Source: Neostapfia colusana (Eukaryota; Streptophyta; Magnoliopsida; Poales; Poaceae). Taken from it: a stretch of 64,000 nt of DNA. The first letter of the stretch is position 1. The number at the start of each line of letters is the position of its first letter. The notes under the pieces were generated by a model. The model did no database searches and was not told the origin of the DNA. It saw only the letters and a program-made list of their open reading frames with translations. Position numbers and translations under genes: made by a program. The DNA is taken from positions 18,529,084 through 18,593,083 of the forward strand of contig JASWHV010000016.1 in the NCBI GenBank assembly GCA_030760725.1, read 5' to 3'. Below, one piece after another: positions 1-11,313 of this stretch.

Positions 1-1088
1 CTAGGGCGCAGCAAGAGGAAGTCTTGTGTGTGCATCCCTGTCCATGTCGATTGAGGACCAATCCATGTGCGGCCCACGCTGATCATGTTTGAACGTACCG
101 AAGGCATATCGGATATATGGGCCCCGGTAAACCGATGTAACCTTAACCTCCGTGCGTCGAGGCATAGCACACCGATTTATAGGTGTAGGTTGAGGGCAGC
201 AAGGTGGAAATCTGCTAACAGGCATAGAGAGATGCTCCGTGTAGGGAACCTCCTGTCCATTTCGGTGCAACCGGTTCGACAATTGGGCTGTTGGGTGAAA
301 GGTTGTCCCATACGACATCGAGTGAGCGTGCTGTGCAGCTCCACGGGTGGGCGTACGTGACGTGCTCTTCGGGTATCCCTGCAGGTGTATATCGAGTCGA
401 TTCGCCGTCCCTCGCGGTGAAGAGTACCACTTGGTCACTGAGTCGTGACATAGGTTAATACATGAAATGTGATGAGTCAATATTGCTGTTATGATAAAAA
501 TTGTATTGCTACATGTGTGCCACCAAATATTGCTCACTAAATTTCAGATTTCATGAACTGTTAACTTGTGGCTAAAAGATGAACTAAGGATGAACTTGTA
601 GGCGTATCCATTTGCTGAAATTTACCATCCCATGCTCGTGTAAACTGCATATAGAGTTTCATGCCTAAATGAGTCGGTTAAGTCTTGTTGAGCCATCGTG
701 CTCATGGTTGCTGCTTAAGTGTTTTTCAGGTGAGGAGTATCCCACGGACTCGGGCTACGAGTCCACCAGCGAGGGCTGCCCTCCGTCGGGGACCACAGTT
801 GAGTGGGAACCGTACACGCCGTGCTGAGCTGGAGGAGTTCAGCTAGTGTGGGTTGCCCTAGGGCTGGGCAACTAACTTTTGCTAGGTAGATGGGCGTGAG
901 TTGTAGAAACTTAGCTTCCGCTGTTGTAATATAAACACTAGTTTGTAACTGAAGTATTGTACTACTTTGTACATTTCAGTTGGTTTTCTATGTAATACAA
1001 TATCGTTCTTATGATGTGTGCTGTCAGGTGTCGCAATGTGTGGCACCACCCTCTGCGATCCTGGATGAGCGGATTTCGGTCCGCCACA
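1..1088 (+). mobile_element. Right-hand part of a long LTR (element Z, E/F family)
   Basis: This stretch matches the last 1.1 kb of the LTRs of elements E and F almost base for base, including the block around 50-70 (rule: GTGCGGCCCA), the block at 720-800 and the terminal GGTCCGCCACA at 1078-1088. No primer-binding site follows the terminal CA, so this is a 3' LTR or solo LTR, and the bases from 1089 are its target. The left part lies outside the window. Open frames on both strands here recur in every LTR copy and are not taken as genes. Confidence 0.85.
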
Positions 1089-1340
1089 ATTACAACATAG
1101 GAAGAGTTTTTTACAGACCATGACAATTGCTTAGGTTAATTGTTTAGATTTTGTTGAAGGTGGACCAGAGAGCAAATTGTTTAGAGAGCAATTAATTTTT
1201 TAAATCAAAAAGCAAAGCAAATTTATCTCAATTGTTTCTTCTATATTTTCTTCGTGCGTTCATACCGGCACCAATTAGTTGTTTAGAATAGTTCTTGTGT
1301 TAAAGAAGATAGTCTTGTTGTGCTAACAGGTAGTCCATGT

Positions 1341-1472
1341 TGTCTTGGTAATCACTGAGTACTATAATAGGGATATATGTTGTCTTTGTAAATCCACCAT
1401 GTTCACTCCATTTTATATATTAGGATGTGATTTTACATATTAGGATGTCTTTGTAATCACTGAGTACTGTAA
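1341..1472 (+). repeat. Short direct repeat in non-coding CACTA DNA
   Basis: Nearly the same 26-27 bases occur at 1341-1367 and 1447-1472 (core AATCACTGAGTACT). Between them TATTAGGATGT is also doubled. It looks like local slippage or duplication; no function can be assigned. Confidence 0.6.
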
Positions 1473-1507
1473 CAAGAAACCCCTTCTGTTGCTTTTCAAG
1501 TTCTGAC

Positions 1508-1717
1508 ATGGAAAGCCTTAAGAAGACTGGTGCTGGTAGTAACAATGAAGCCGACAATGTGGAGTTTAGTGACTCCAGCAGTTCAGGATCGTATCACAGT
1601 CCATCGGATCCTTTTCCAAATATAAAAATTAAAAAGACTTCAGAGGATCTCGACCCGGAATATGATCCTGCCGGCGAGGTATGGATCACGAATCTTAACT
1701 TCAGCAGTTTAAGTTAA
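1508..1717 (+). pseudogene. First exon of CACTA ORF2, acidic serine-rich N-terminus
   Basis: An ATG at 1508 opens a hydrophilic stretch rich in Ser, Asp and Glu (residues 20-35 are mostly S/D), ending in DLDPEYDPAGE. Acidic low-complexity starts like this are usual for CACTA second-ORF proteins. A GT at about 1678 after GGCGAG could be a splice donor, after which the frame runs to a stop at 1717. The next recognisable coding stretch starts near 1960. Function is unknown; the parent protein is thought to be a transposition accessory factor. Confidence 0.5.
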
Positions 1718-1959
1718 TGTTGGTTGTAAAGTATACGAAGCCTTATAATACTTTTCTACCTAGCTTATCCAAGACAACGAGGTGACTTCCGTTCCTAAAA
1801 CCGTAGAAGGTTCTCTAATGGTTGAATCCTCAAATTTAATCCAGGAAATTGAGGGCAACAAGGTCCCAATAAGGGTCCACTGAACTACATCATATACATA
1901 ACAAGTGTCGGTCCAGGTGGGCTTCTTCAGGAACCACTGGATTCAATTATAAAGTACCG

Positions 1960-2995
1960 ACATTCATGCGGTTGTCTTGTTAGAGAGATTGTTCCGATCA
2001 CATCCGAGAATTGGAGAAAATTCCTCGAGGCGGAGAATAATGAGTTGTGGGAGAAGTTAAAGAAGCAATTCAAGTTCCCAAAAGGCATGGAAGAAGTTGT
2101 AAAGAAAGCAACATTGGTCTCTTGCAGCAAGAAGTTTTGTGGCTGGAAGAGTGAAATGAATGCTTATGTTAAGGGCAAAAAGGTCCCTATCCTAAAAAAG
2201 ATGGGAAAAAACACACAAGCTCAGTGGCAAAAATTTGTTCATCAAAAAACCACACCTAAGGATAAAACCCTAAGTGAATCTAGGTCAGAGCTTGCGAAAA
2301 AGAACAAATACCATCATCGCTTGGGGTCTACCGGATAAGCCCCCAAAGTTGAGAAATGGAATAAAATATTAGAGGAAACTGTCAGTAAGGTCAATCCTGA
2401 CCCGCTACAAGGCTGCGAGGAAAGAACTAAGTGGTGAGTCTTAGCTCGGTCAGGTTTAACCAGCTAGGGCAAACTTGAAAAGTCCGACTCTGTGAACCAA
2501 GTAGAACAAAAAATGAAAGAAGTAACTGAAAAGCAACAGAAGGGTCTCTTCAAGCCGAAGAGGGAGAATGACCAACTTACCGCTATCCTAGGCAACCCTG
2601 AACATGGTGGACGGGTTCGAGCAATCTCTTCTCAGATGTCCTGGAGAGATGGTTTCCTGAAAGATAAAGAGTTATGTAGAAGGTGTGACAGGTTCAAGAA
2701 GTCAATTGAAGATACAATTGATCAAAAGGTCAAGGAATCTGTGAAAGAAACAATAGATAAACTTATAGAATCGGGACAATTAACTCCACAGAATAGAGCG
2801 ATGGTTCCTGTGGCAAAGGAGCATTTGATATCTCCAACTTCCTACCCTAGCAGCGTAGGTTCTGTGCGAGGCTTAGGGTCAATCTATAAGTTCCCCGTCG
2901 ATGATATTGTTAAGTACACATCTTGTCGTCTTCTTGTCCCGATTGGCAGAGCAGGGAACAAGACAAAACAGGTTGTCAATGCTATGGCAAAGTAG
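1960..2995 (+). pseudogene. Transposase_24-like (PTTA/En/Spm) region of CACTA ORF2
   Basis: The reading frame from about 1960 gives a WRKFLEAENNELWEKLKK-like stretch, then a basic region ending in LAKKNKYHHRLGSTG (2290-2338). That is the arrangement known from the plant PTTA/En/Spm transposase family (Pfam Transposase_24, by memory). After a stop at 2336-2338 and further decay to about 2490, the conserved tail resumes: a GLFKPKRENDQLTAILGNPEHGGRVRA-type segment at 2540-2625 followed by a WRDGF motif. Family members bind DNA or assist transposition. At least one stop and one frame change break the gene, so it is a pseudogene fragment. Confidence 0.7.
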
Positions 2996-3325
2996 AATCT
3001 TGTCTTCAACGGCAATTCACTTCCGTTGTATTATGTCATGGTGCAAGTTCTTCAGATCATTGATAATGATTATGAGGATTATGAAATAGACCACATCACA
3101 CCTGAGGGGATCATGACTCTGGGGCAGGCTGTAAACCAGTTAATCCTTTTGCACCGACGAGATATAATGTTGTTGGACGATGAGCCGAGGTCTAGCCCCA
3201 TCGCATCTCGAAAGACTGCAGCCCCGTCTTCTTCGCCGAAAGTCCAGGAAGATCTACTCCCGCTATGTCCCAGCAAGGATGATAGTAACCTTGCTAGTAA
3301 AGATAACAAAGAGCAACCAGATTAA
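2880..3325 (+). pseudogene. DUF8039-like domain of CACTA ORF2
   Basis: After the spacer comes YTSCRLLVPIGRAG (about 2915-2957), then, past a stop at 2993-2995, the companion motif ITPEGIMTLGQAVNQLILLHRRDI (3098-3170). Both halves match the DUF8039-type domain regularly found between the Transposase_24-like region and the Ulp1-like protease in plant CACTA proteins. The first half is in the frame of the preceding fragment; the second is in another frame, so an indel lies near 2995. A Pro/Ser-rich linker follows to a stop at 3323-3325. The molecular role of this domain is unknown. Confidence 0.65.
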
Positions 3326-3439
3326 CAACAGTTTGAGGCAGTATAAGAGCAAGCTACTGGTAGTAAAGAGCAATCAGTTCAACAACAGGTTCAACAACAT
3401 TCCAATGTGCAACTTCCGACGACTACTCCACGGTCAGTG

Positions 3440-5077
3440 CCTGTGAAAGTTAGCTCATACGAAAATACGGAAACTTCTGAAGAAGTGTCAAGATATTTGG
3501 AAAAAATGAAGAAAAATATTACAAAATCTTATGCATCTCGTGCTTCACTTGAGCCAGCATTACAACATATTGAGTAGTGGAAAGAATACAATGTGAAATA
3601 TACACGGGAGACAGCTTTAGTTAAACCAGTAGTTCCGGTATACAAGATTCAGGACGTTCCTACTGAATATGAGAATGGGAAGCCATTACAGACATCGGCA
3701 CAGCTTAGCAAACAACCTTTCCTGCTCATAAGAATGCACAAGTGGTACATCACTGCCAGCACAAAATATGACATTTGTTACGTCACATTTCGTGTGCCAA
3801 TAGAAGCATTCTGGAGCATTGGAGAAGATAAACGAGCCCTTCTCTTTGAAGATCTGCGGAGCCTTTTCTATCGAGGCATGCTCGAAATCAACCTGCTACT
3901 CGTGTGGTGCTTGTAAGTGCCTTTAATATTTCGTATTTGCTTTTCTTACTACACACATACACATGTCATGAGATTATAACAATTCCGGACTTTTTCAATA
4001 GGATGCAATACATGGATAATGAAAAGCTGAACTCCAAGATAGATATCCTCGACCCTACAGTGATTGCAGAGTCGAATTTTGATTTCAAGTGCAACGGGAC
4101 TCAGAACAGTACAAGAACATGATAAAAACACAATTTGAAAATATATGACAATCCAAAAGAAGGATATAAAGACAAAGTTGCAGCCTACACAGGACATGCC
4201 ATGTTTAACTTTATCAGAGATGGCAAGGACCTTGTAAAGGCTCTGTACCACTTCGAGTAAGTTTTACACATGGCATGGAAATAACAATTATTGCTAATTT
4301 TTAACTTAACACGTGTTTTTGTACGTGTGCAGTAAACACTGCATAATGATCTTCATGAAGCCAACGCAGGGTTCGGCAACGGTCTTGGATTCAGCCGATT
4401 ACTCACAAGATACTTACAAAGATTTGCTTAACACTTTTAGAACGTACAGTTATTCGGTACTTTTAATATATTTACACACATATATATAGGTTGGCAACTC
4501 TTATTGACATTCCTTGTATGACAGCGCTTGGTGGTTTTACGCTACATAGGCCAATTCCGACTTAATGGCAGCTTCCAAGAGGTCAATTGGCCCTGAGGGC
4601 GGAACTTGGCAGAGACATACTAATAAGGTTGCATTGCAGATATTATCATATTATCCTTGTCCCAAGCAGCCTTCTGGGAGCGTCTTATGCGGGTATTATG
4701 TATGCGAGCATCTTTGGACCGCATGCGAATATAGAGTGAATCGTGAGGATGCAAGTCATCCTAAATGTTAATATTGTATTTTCTTACTTTTGAGTTTCAT
4801 TTTCATTGTAACTAGCGTATTTTAATACTATTATGTTATCATTGTCACCAACACATTATAAACCTTGTTATGTGTTTCATTGCAGCACACGAATGTGGAC
4901 GAAGAATGGCAGTTTCTAGAGATATGCCTGGTGGAGGAGCCGAAGATTGAGAGTGAACTATGTCACTTCATGCGTCGCGAAATTTTCCACCGAAAAGGGC
5001 AGTTCTTCGATGACGTAGGTGAAATAACTGATGAGCCAGAACTTTGCCAATATACTGAGCGTCAATTTGGTTATTAG
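3440..5077 (+). pseudogene. Ulp1-like (C48) cysteine protease part of CACTA ORF2, several exons
   Basis: Coding blocks lie at about 3440-3914, 4000-4256, 4333-4460, 4565-4771 and 4885-5077. GTAAGT at 4257-4262 and an AG at 4331-4332 bracket a small intron; joining the exons gives the protease His in a DKHC context. The Asp follows in VLDSADYS, and the Cys box is KQPSGSVLCGYYVCEHL (about 4660-4710). The usual HW is HC here. The last exon ends in an LCHFMRREI-type tail and stops at 5075-5077. Ulp1-type proteases cleave ubiquitin-like proteins; why CACTA proteins carry one is unsettled. A stop at 3575-3577 and frame changes make this copy dead. Confidence 0.7.
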
Positions 5078-5209
5078 TGAAAAACTTGTAAACTATGAAT
5101 TGAGATGTATTATACTTACATATGTATATGAGATGACTTTTTGGTGATATTGTGTCGATGATGCTTGTCAGGCGGTGTGTGAATGGAAATTAGAAATAAC
5201 GGCATGTAG

Positions 5210-8200
5210 TGTAAAATCCCCAAAAAGTGCTAGTAATGAATTCAGCACATTCATACTTAGGAAAAATGAGGGGAATTAAAACTTTGAATTATAACGGTGT
5301 GAGTTCAAAGTGATGATTCAAACGTCCCGAAAATTTCCAACCATGGAGATCTAAATTCATAACTTGGGTCTTCGTATTTAAAATATTCAACCTTCCAAAT
5401 TTCAGCTCATTTGGAGGGGTTTTACTATTTGTTGGGAATTAAAAGAGGAAGCCCTCAAATCTGAATTTAAAATTTTGTTTCAAATTTCAACTTCCTCAAC
5501 ATGCAAATTTGGTTCCACAAATGTGTTCTCCACATTTGAATTAGCATCCATTCAAAAAATAAAGATTATTTTAGTGTGGTTTGCTATGCTTTTGGAACAA
5601 TGCAAAAGGGAAGATTCAAATTCCAATTCAAAATCAAAGAGCCAAATACATTTCAAATTCCACAACAGAATTCAGTTCAATTGAATTTCAAAAATTCAAA
5701 ACATGACTTGGTGTGGAAGTATAGCTTTTAATTGTGAGTAGCTGGGGAAAAATATCAGTGGAAAAATTATTAAGAAATGAGGGGGTGGGACCCAGCAGTC
5801 AGCCACACAGAATAGCTTTACTGCCTCTGTTTTCACCTCGGCGTGTCACCGAGCGGCTGCATGATCGGCCGGCCGACGACGTGCCCGCCACCTCAATTGA
5901 TTTTTCCTCGTACTCAGCCTCCACTGAGCAAACTCGACACTCCACCTCGTTCTTCATCATGTTCCCTGGCCTCTCCTCTCTCCCGTCCGAATTCACGCTG
6001 AAACACTCCCCGGCGGAAAAACTCTTCGGCTCATCGATGCCCGGCGAGCTCTGCATGTTTCTCGCACTACTGAGCCACGGGAAAGCTGCACCAGGTCTCC
6101 TTTCTTCTTTCTGAAGCACCAAGAAGACGTTAGCACCGTCAGTTGGCTCCCACGAGCTAGGTTTTGTTTCGGACATCCGGTGTTGCTCGCCTCTGCGCCG
6201 CACCATCACCCGACGGATTGACAACCACTCCAGCTCAAACAAAAGGTTCCTGAGGTGCGTTAGGAACCCTTCTTCCTTCCATCCAATTAGCTCCTGCTTC
6301 CCTAGCTCCGGCGCCGAGTAATTTGAAGTTTGATGCCTGCGGTTCCTAAGAAAACCGAGAACTCTTCGGGGAAATTCAGCGTGCTCCGAGTAGCTCCACA
6401 GTAGATGAGATTAGGGTAGCTTATGCACACATTTGTGAACCCTTCTGAAGTCCTATCAGCTCAAATGATGAAGTAGAGGTACCAGGCACAGAGTTTTTGT
6501 CGCCGCCGTCGCTTTGCAGGCTCGGGTCGCCGGCGAGGTCCCATCTCCGGTGGGTTTCATGGAGAACGGGCAACAGTTCGAGGTCGTCCATGCCTCACTG
6601 GTGATTCTGAAGCAAACCCTAGCCCGAATGACCCACTACCGAGTGAGAACGAGGTCGCCGAAGTGGAGCACGACATGGCCGCCGGTGCGAGCACTGTTCC
6701 GGTCATTGTCATCCTTCCCCGACCCCACTATCGTGTTCAGCACGGTGTAAAACTCACAGGCGGCAAGTTTGGTGAAGCTTGGACCACGGGAACCCCGTAT
6801 CAGCGAGCCTCTCCGGAGTGCGCCGCCGCGGGGAGCGCGGGCAGCGCGAGGTAGACGACAGGGAGCAGGTCCCACCGACCAGCCTCTTTTCCTCTGCGGG
6901 GATGAGTGTGCGGCTTGGATCGGGTGCGGATACGCGGGGAAAACCCCATAGGCCTCGTTGTGGCCACGAGCTGAGTGGGCCGATTTAAATCGTGGGGCCC
7001 ACAACCAGAGTTTAAACTTTTTCTCGAATTTCAGATTTAGAGCAACTTTGAAACCCCAGAACTTTTAGTAGGAATGTCCAAAATTTGTGAAACAAATTTT
7101 GTTGTATTCCTCTCAGTCAGTAGTTTGCAGAAAAACAAAGAATTTGATCTGAAGATATCTGAAATTTTCTTCGAAATTCATAAAAATAAATATTTGGGAA
7201 TTAATTTAAGAAGATACCTGTTATGGAATTTCCTCAAATTTGGCCAGAAGATCCTTCATAATATTAGTGATGTACTGTAGAAATTTGAGCTTCATTTGAG
7301 TTCATTTGCTACGCTAAATTGTCTTTCGAAGTTCAGCCTTCATTTGAAAATTTCAAATCAAACAGAAACTTTTTCAGAATTGTTCACCAACTTCAAAAAT
7401 TCATATCTTCCTGTAGGTAGCTCCAAAAAATGGTAAAACAAATTTTGCTAGAACCAGGGAGACCTTATCTAATTATATCTTCCACTGTTAGACTTATCAA
7501 AATTTCAGATTTGGGCTCAAAATTCAGAGAATCCTTGTACTTGTGGGAATTTTGAACACCACAAGGTCCAATGAAATTTCTCCAAATTTTGCTCAGATCA
7601 TCCTTATAGAATCTAGTATCTACTGGAAAAATCCCAAAGCCAATTAAAGAACCTAAATAGCAGTAGCTATGAATAGAAGTTTACTTCTTTAAAAATCACT
7701 AGCACTAATACATATATTTTGCCACATTGCATATAGTCACCGAAGTTGAGGACACGCCGGAGCCATTGGACGTCCTCCCTGAAGATGCTAACTTCCCGTT
7801 TAACTCGCAACCAGGCAATCCCCGGTTTGCATTTAAGTACTTTTGCAAAGTTTTCATTTGTATCAATTATGTTTACTGTGAAATGCTTGCATTAGAGTTA
7901 GGATGATTGAAACCCCACTTGCATAACCTTTAAATCCTATGGAGGGTTGGGTAGCTTACAACTCGATGAGTAGAGAATGCCATGCTAATTTTCTTAGGAT
8001 CTTGGTAGAAGTTGAGTAGTTGGAATCTACTCGCGAGGTAAGATTGTATCACACAGGATGGAAAAGAGTAGAGAATGGCTTAAGAATGTGAAACTGAGAC
8101 CCAGCAGTGGGGTAGGATGCAGTGAGCGGAGGTCTCACGTGCATAGCCCTGTTGGTGTCGATTAAGGACCGAGTCATGTGCGGACCTGCTGGACAAGTTT

Positions 8201-8709
8201 TGAACAGTACCGGATGGCATACTGACATAAGCAGTAAACCGATGTAATTGGTTAACCTGGGTGTCGAGGCTTACCCAACCGTTTTATAGGAGTGGGTTGA
8301 GGGTAGCAAGTGTAAATCTGCCGGTGGGCACAGCCACGCTCCACGCGGGGACCTCCTGCCCGTTACGGATGGACTGGTTCGACATTTGAGTTTCCTTTGA
8401 AAAGTTGTTGCATACAATAGAGTAGGAAGGTGTGAAGCACCAAACTTCTGAAAGTGGGTGTATGTGACGTGTTATCCGGGTGTCTCCAGATTGCAATCAC
8501 CATCCCTCGCGGTTACTTGAGTACCGCTTGTTCACTGTGATGTGACGTAGTAAGAAATGAAAGAAGCCAGATGAATATGCTGCATTGAACTATTAATGGT
8601 TCGGAAACCATGTATGCTGTAGATGTAGCGCTCATTAAGTTTAGTTTGCACTTTGGGAATCACCATATCGGAGGAAAGCATTTTTTTGTTTGATTCTGCA
8701 CTTGTGAGG
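5210..8709 (+). mobile_element. Long LTR, element A (truncated by inserted element R)
   Basis: It starts TGTAAAATCCCC at 5210, like the TGTAAAAGCCC start of the F LTR, and follows the order of the other long LTRs: AT-rich 5' part (to about 5780), GC-rich island (5780-7020), AT-rich part (7020-7735), conserved module (7736-8560) and U5-like tail. The tail stops at about 8709, while other LTRs continue about 450 bases further; element R begins there. TGTAG at 5205-5209 would be the left target duplication. Whether A is a 5', 3' or solo LTR cannot be told. No gene is supported in it. Confidence 0.7.
8014..8032. repeat. Conserved LTR hairpin (element A copy)
   Basis: GAGTAGTTGGAATCTACTC has inverted arms GAGTAG/CTACTC. 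The same hairpin sits at the same place in all the long LTRs with this part intact; see the separate finding on breakpoints. Confidence 0.7.
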
Positions 8710-9007
8710 TGATGAGGACATCACAACAGTGGATACTCACATTTATATACAAGGACCAATCACAAGAGCACGAGCACGATTACTAAATCAGCAGGTGAAC
8801 TCGTTCCTAACTTCCTACCCATGTGAGTTTGAGAATGGATTGCTATTTAATGATTTAATTGTTATTAGGAACCATGGACATGATCAACAAGTAAAGAAAG
8901 GAGGATTTGGGGACGTGGAGAACCAGATGGGACGTCCAGAAGTTGATGGAAAAAGTAGCCAACTCGGACTCGAGTTCAATTCGGAGTCCAGGAGCAGTCC
9001 ATCTTAA
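8708..9007 (+). pseudogene. Polyprotein C-terminal tail encoded within the R LTR
   Basis: An open frame runs from just after a TGA at 8705-8707 to a TAA at 9005-9007. It reads DEDITTVDTHIYIQ and then GPITRARARLLNQQVNSFL, the known C-terminal tail of CRM/RIRE7-like polyproteins, which lies in the 3' LTR so that the gene runs from the internal region into the LTR. Here it is in the 5' LTR, where it has no coding role. It shows that the lost 3' LTR once carried the end of pol. Confidence in the identity is good; the family name is from memory. Confidence 0.7.
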
Positions 9008-9566
9008 AACGGACGCCCAGGATGCATACGGACTCTGTTTTCGACATTCTACATATGCATGGAAAGATGAGAAGATAAACTTTCCAATGGTTCTGGTCCC
9101 ACATTAAAATTCGCCAGTAGTCATTGGGAATTGTCGAAACAATTCGAATTCAGAGTTCTGTCCGGTGCTGCACCACCTTATTGGGCTTGTGGTCCTTGTA
9201 TCCCGTATGAGTCCATTAGGGACGCGTCTAAGGGTCTTATGGCCGAACCCTAGCCTTTAAATACTGTATACGCTGGCCAAATCCGGTGGGTTTTGCTTAG
9301 ATTAAACAATTTTGCCGTTCTACGGTTTGTGAGACCCCAATTTCGCAATTTCAGATTGCATCTTCATCGTTCTTGCTTGTGTTCTCGGTTGCACCTGCAG
9401 GGATAGCCTTCTTGGAAGGGTCAAGCATGTGAACCACGGTTGATAACCAACGGAGCAGGGGTGTAGTGATTGCAGGGGTATTCGGGTCTGCTCGAGTGCC
9501 TCGGATCATCAACGTCGAGATCTCCACTTCAATCGACCTACCTTTCGGAAGATCGGGCCTAAACCA
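8710..9566 (+). repeat. 5' LTR of element R
   Basis: It begins TGATGAGGACATC directly after TGAGG (possible target duplication 8705-8709). The end is placed at ACCA, 9566, a few bases before the primer-binding site at 9576; the exact end may shift by about 10 bases. The length of about 0.86 kb suits CRM-type LTRs. The partner LTR is not in the window. Confidence 0.65.
9256..9263 (+). promoter_or_regulatory. Possible TATA box of the R LTR
   Basis: TTTAAATA lies about 310 bases before the LTR end, a normal place for the U3/R boundary of a short LTR. No experimental support; only the motif is seen. Confidence 0.35.
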
Positions 9567-9575
9567 CTAATCGAT

Positions 9576-9585
9576 TGGTATCAGA
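9576..9585 (+). promoter_or_regulatory. Primer-binding site of R (initiator Met tRNA)
   Basis: TGGTATCAGA matches the first ten bases of the initiator-Met tRNA primer-binding site used by most plant Ty3/gypsy elements; the following bases (TTTC) diverge from the usual GC. 9586-9982 is leader without a recognisable gene. Confidence 0.7.
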
Positions 9586-9982
9586 TTTCAGGTTGCCCGT
9601 GAGGTACTTTGATTTCCCACTAGATTAGTTTTTGTTTTGTCATACCTAGAGTCCACAGAAAAAGCCACAAAAAAACATATTGTATTTACCGATTCCTAGA
9701 ACATTACTGTTAACGATTTTTGCTTATTAGCCACCATATTATGCCATCCAAGCTCCACTTTTCCTCTTGAGCAGAACAGGTACCTTTGCAATCACTCCAG
9801 CCTTCATTGGTTCTCATCGTCCACCGTTTACCACCTGCTGTCTCGCTAAGAACACTTGTAAGAACGTGGTAAGACGCTTGAGAGAGAGAGCTTGTTTCCT
9901 TCCTTCCACTTTTCACATTGCCACTATCCTTTGTAGTTGATAGGGATAACACCTTTTTGTTGTCTTTTATTTACTACTAACA

Positions 9983-11270
9983 ATGGCAGAAGATAAAAGG
10001 GATAATGAATGTGTTCAACATGCTGAGTTGCGTGACATGATGAGGGACATGACAGATATGTTCACCAAAACCCACACATCAACAGAGGTGTCATTGACGT
10101 CCTTGAATCGCCAACTTGCTGATCTTGTTGTTCGGATGTATACTCTTGAGGCGTGGCTCCCTCTCGCTGAAGAACGTGAAGACAGTGCTTATAATATGGA
10201 AGATCATAACAATCAACCACGACTTCCACTTTATCTACGAGGTATGGGAGGTAATAATCGTTATAATAACAATGATCGTCATAACAATTTTAATCGCCCT
10301 CTTGATGATCCTTTTGCTAAATTCAAATTTACTATATCCTTTTTTTTTGGTGCTTATGATGCTGAGGCATATCTTGATTGGGAGATGACAGTAGAGCAGA
10401 AATTTAATGCCCACCTTGTTCCCGAACAACATAGAGTTCGTCAAGCCACTAGTGAGTTTAAGGATTTTGCTATCATGTGGTGGAATGAACTTGTTAAAAC
10501 TAGAACTGATCCTCCAACATGGGATAGATTAAAGGAAGCTATGCGTGTTCGTTTTGTTCCTCCTTCTTTTCAGCGGGACCTTCGCAAAAAATTGCAGCGC
10601 TTAGACCAAGGTAACATGTCCGTAGAGGAGTACTATCAGGAGTTACAAAAGGGTATGTTGCGCTGTGGGGTAGTAGAGGACATGGATGATAAAATAGCTC
10701 GTTTTTATGGGGGGTTGAGGCGTGAAATTCAGGACATTGTTGATTATAAAGAATATGACACTCTTAACAGATTATTTCAGCTGGTTATGTTGGCAGAAAA
10801 AGAATTGCAGTGCCGCCAACAGCAGCAGAAACAACCCACGAGGAGCACCTTCACACCGCGTTCGACATCTACACCATCCAAAACAGCACCATCTTCGAGT
10901 TTTCATACAGCCACTACACCATCCAATAGTGGCCAACGAACTTCACCTACTGCTCCATTTCCTCGCGCACTGGAGGGCAGCAAGACGACACCATTCTAGC
11001 CTACATCTTCCACTCCTTCCACGAGTCGAACTTCCGACATTAAGTGTCACCGCTGCCATGGAGTTGGTCATATGATGAAAGATTGCCCTAGCAAACGAGC
11101 ATACATAGCACGAAATATGGCGGATATGATAGTACTTCGGATGTTAATGATGAATATTCTCTTGCTACTAACGTTGCAGAACCAAAAGATGACCACTATA
11201 GCACAGATGAAGAGGTACTTGGTACTGCAGCAACGGAAAATTATAGAAGCATAATTGTGCAGCGTGCTTT
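9983..11270 (+). pseudogene. gag: gag of element R with CCHC zinc knuckle
   Basis: Gag forms the retrotransposon particle and binds RNA. The ATG at 9983 follows leader DNA and opens 338 codons to a TAG at 10997-10999. Residues 100-280 contain the capsid-type region with MWWNELVKT and a VRFVPPSFQRDL stretch, then QGNMSVEEYYQELQKG and YGGLRREIQDIVDYKEY, a signature of chromovirus Gag. In the same frame after the TAG lies the zinc knuckle CHRCHGVGHMMKDC (11042-11086), so the stop is a single nonsense change, not the natural end. The frame then shifts near 11110; a neighbouring frame carries the acidic linker towards the protease. Confidence 0.8.
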
Positions 11271-11313
11271 GAGCTCCAAAGTTGAGGCGGATGACAAGCT
11301 ACAATGACACAAT

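Larger units (their letters stand above)
1089..5209 (+). mobile_element. CACTA (En/Spm) transposon fragment, second-ORF region
   Basis: The stretch between the LTR end at 1088 and the LTR start at 5210 holds one degraded, intron-containing plus-strand gene of the type found as the second ORF of plant CACTA transposons. Neither terminal inverted repeat was seen with certainty. The last bases before LTR A read TGTAGTG, which resembles a CACTA end but overlaps the LTR start. The first ORF (tnp2-type transposase) is not in the window. 1089-1507 is AT-rich with no gene except a short direct repeat. Confidence 0.75.

Noticed and set aside
5799..6242. 147-codon minus-strand open frame in the GC-rich island of LTR A
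   Set aside because: GC-rich LTR islands give long chance frames; no motif, no conserved counterpart at protein level in the other LTRs.
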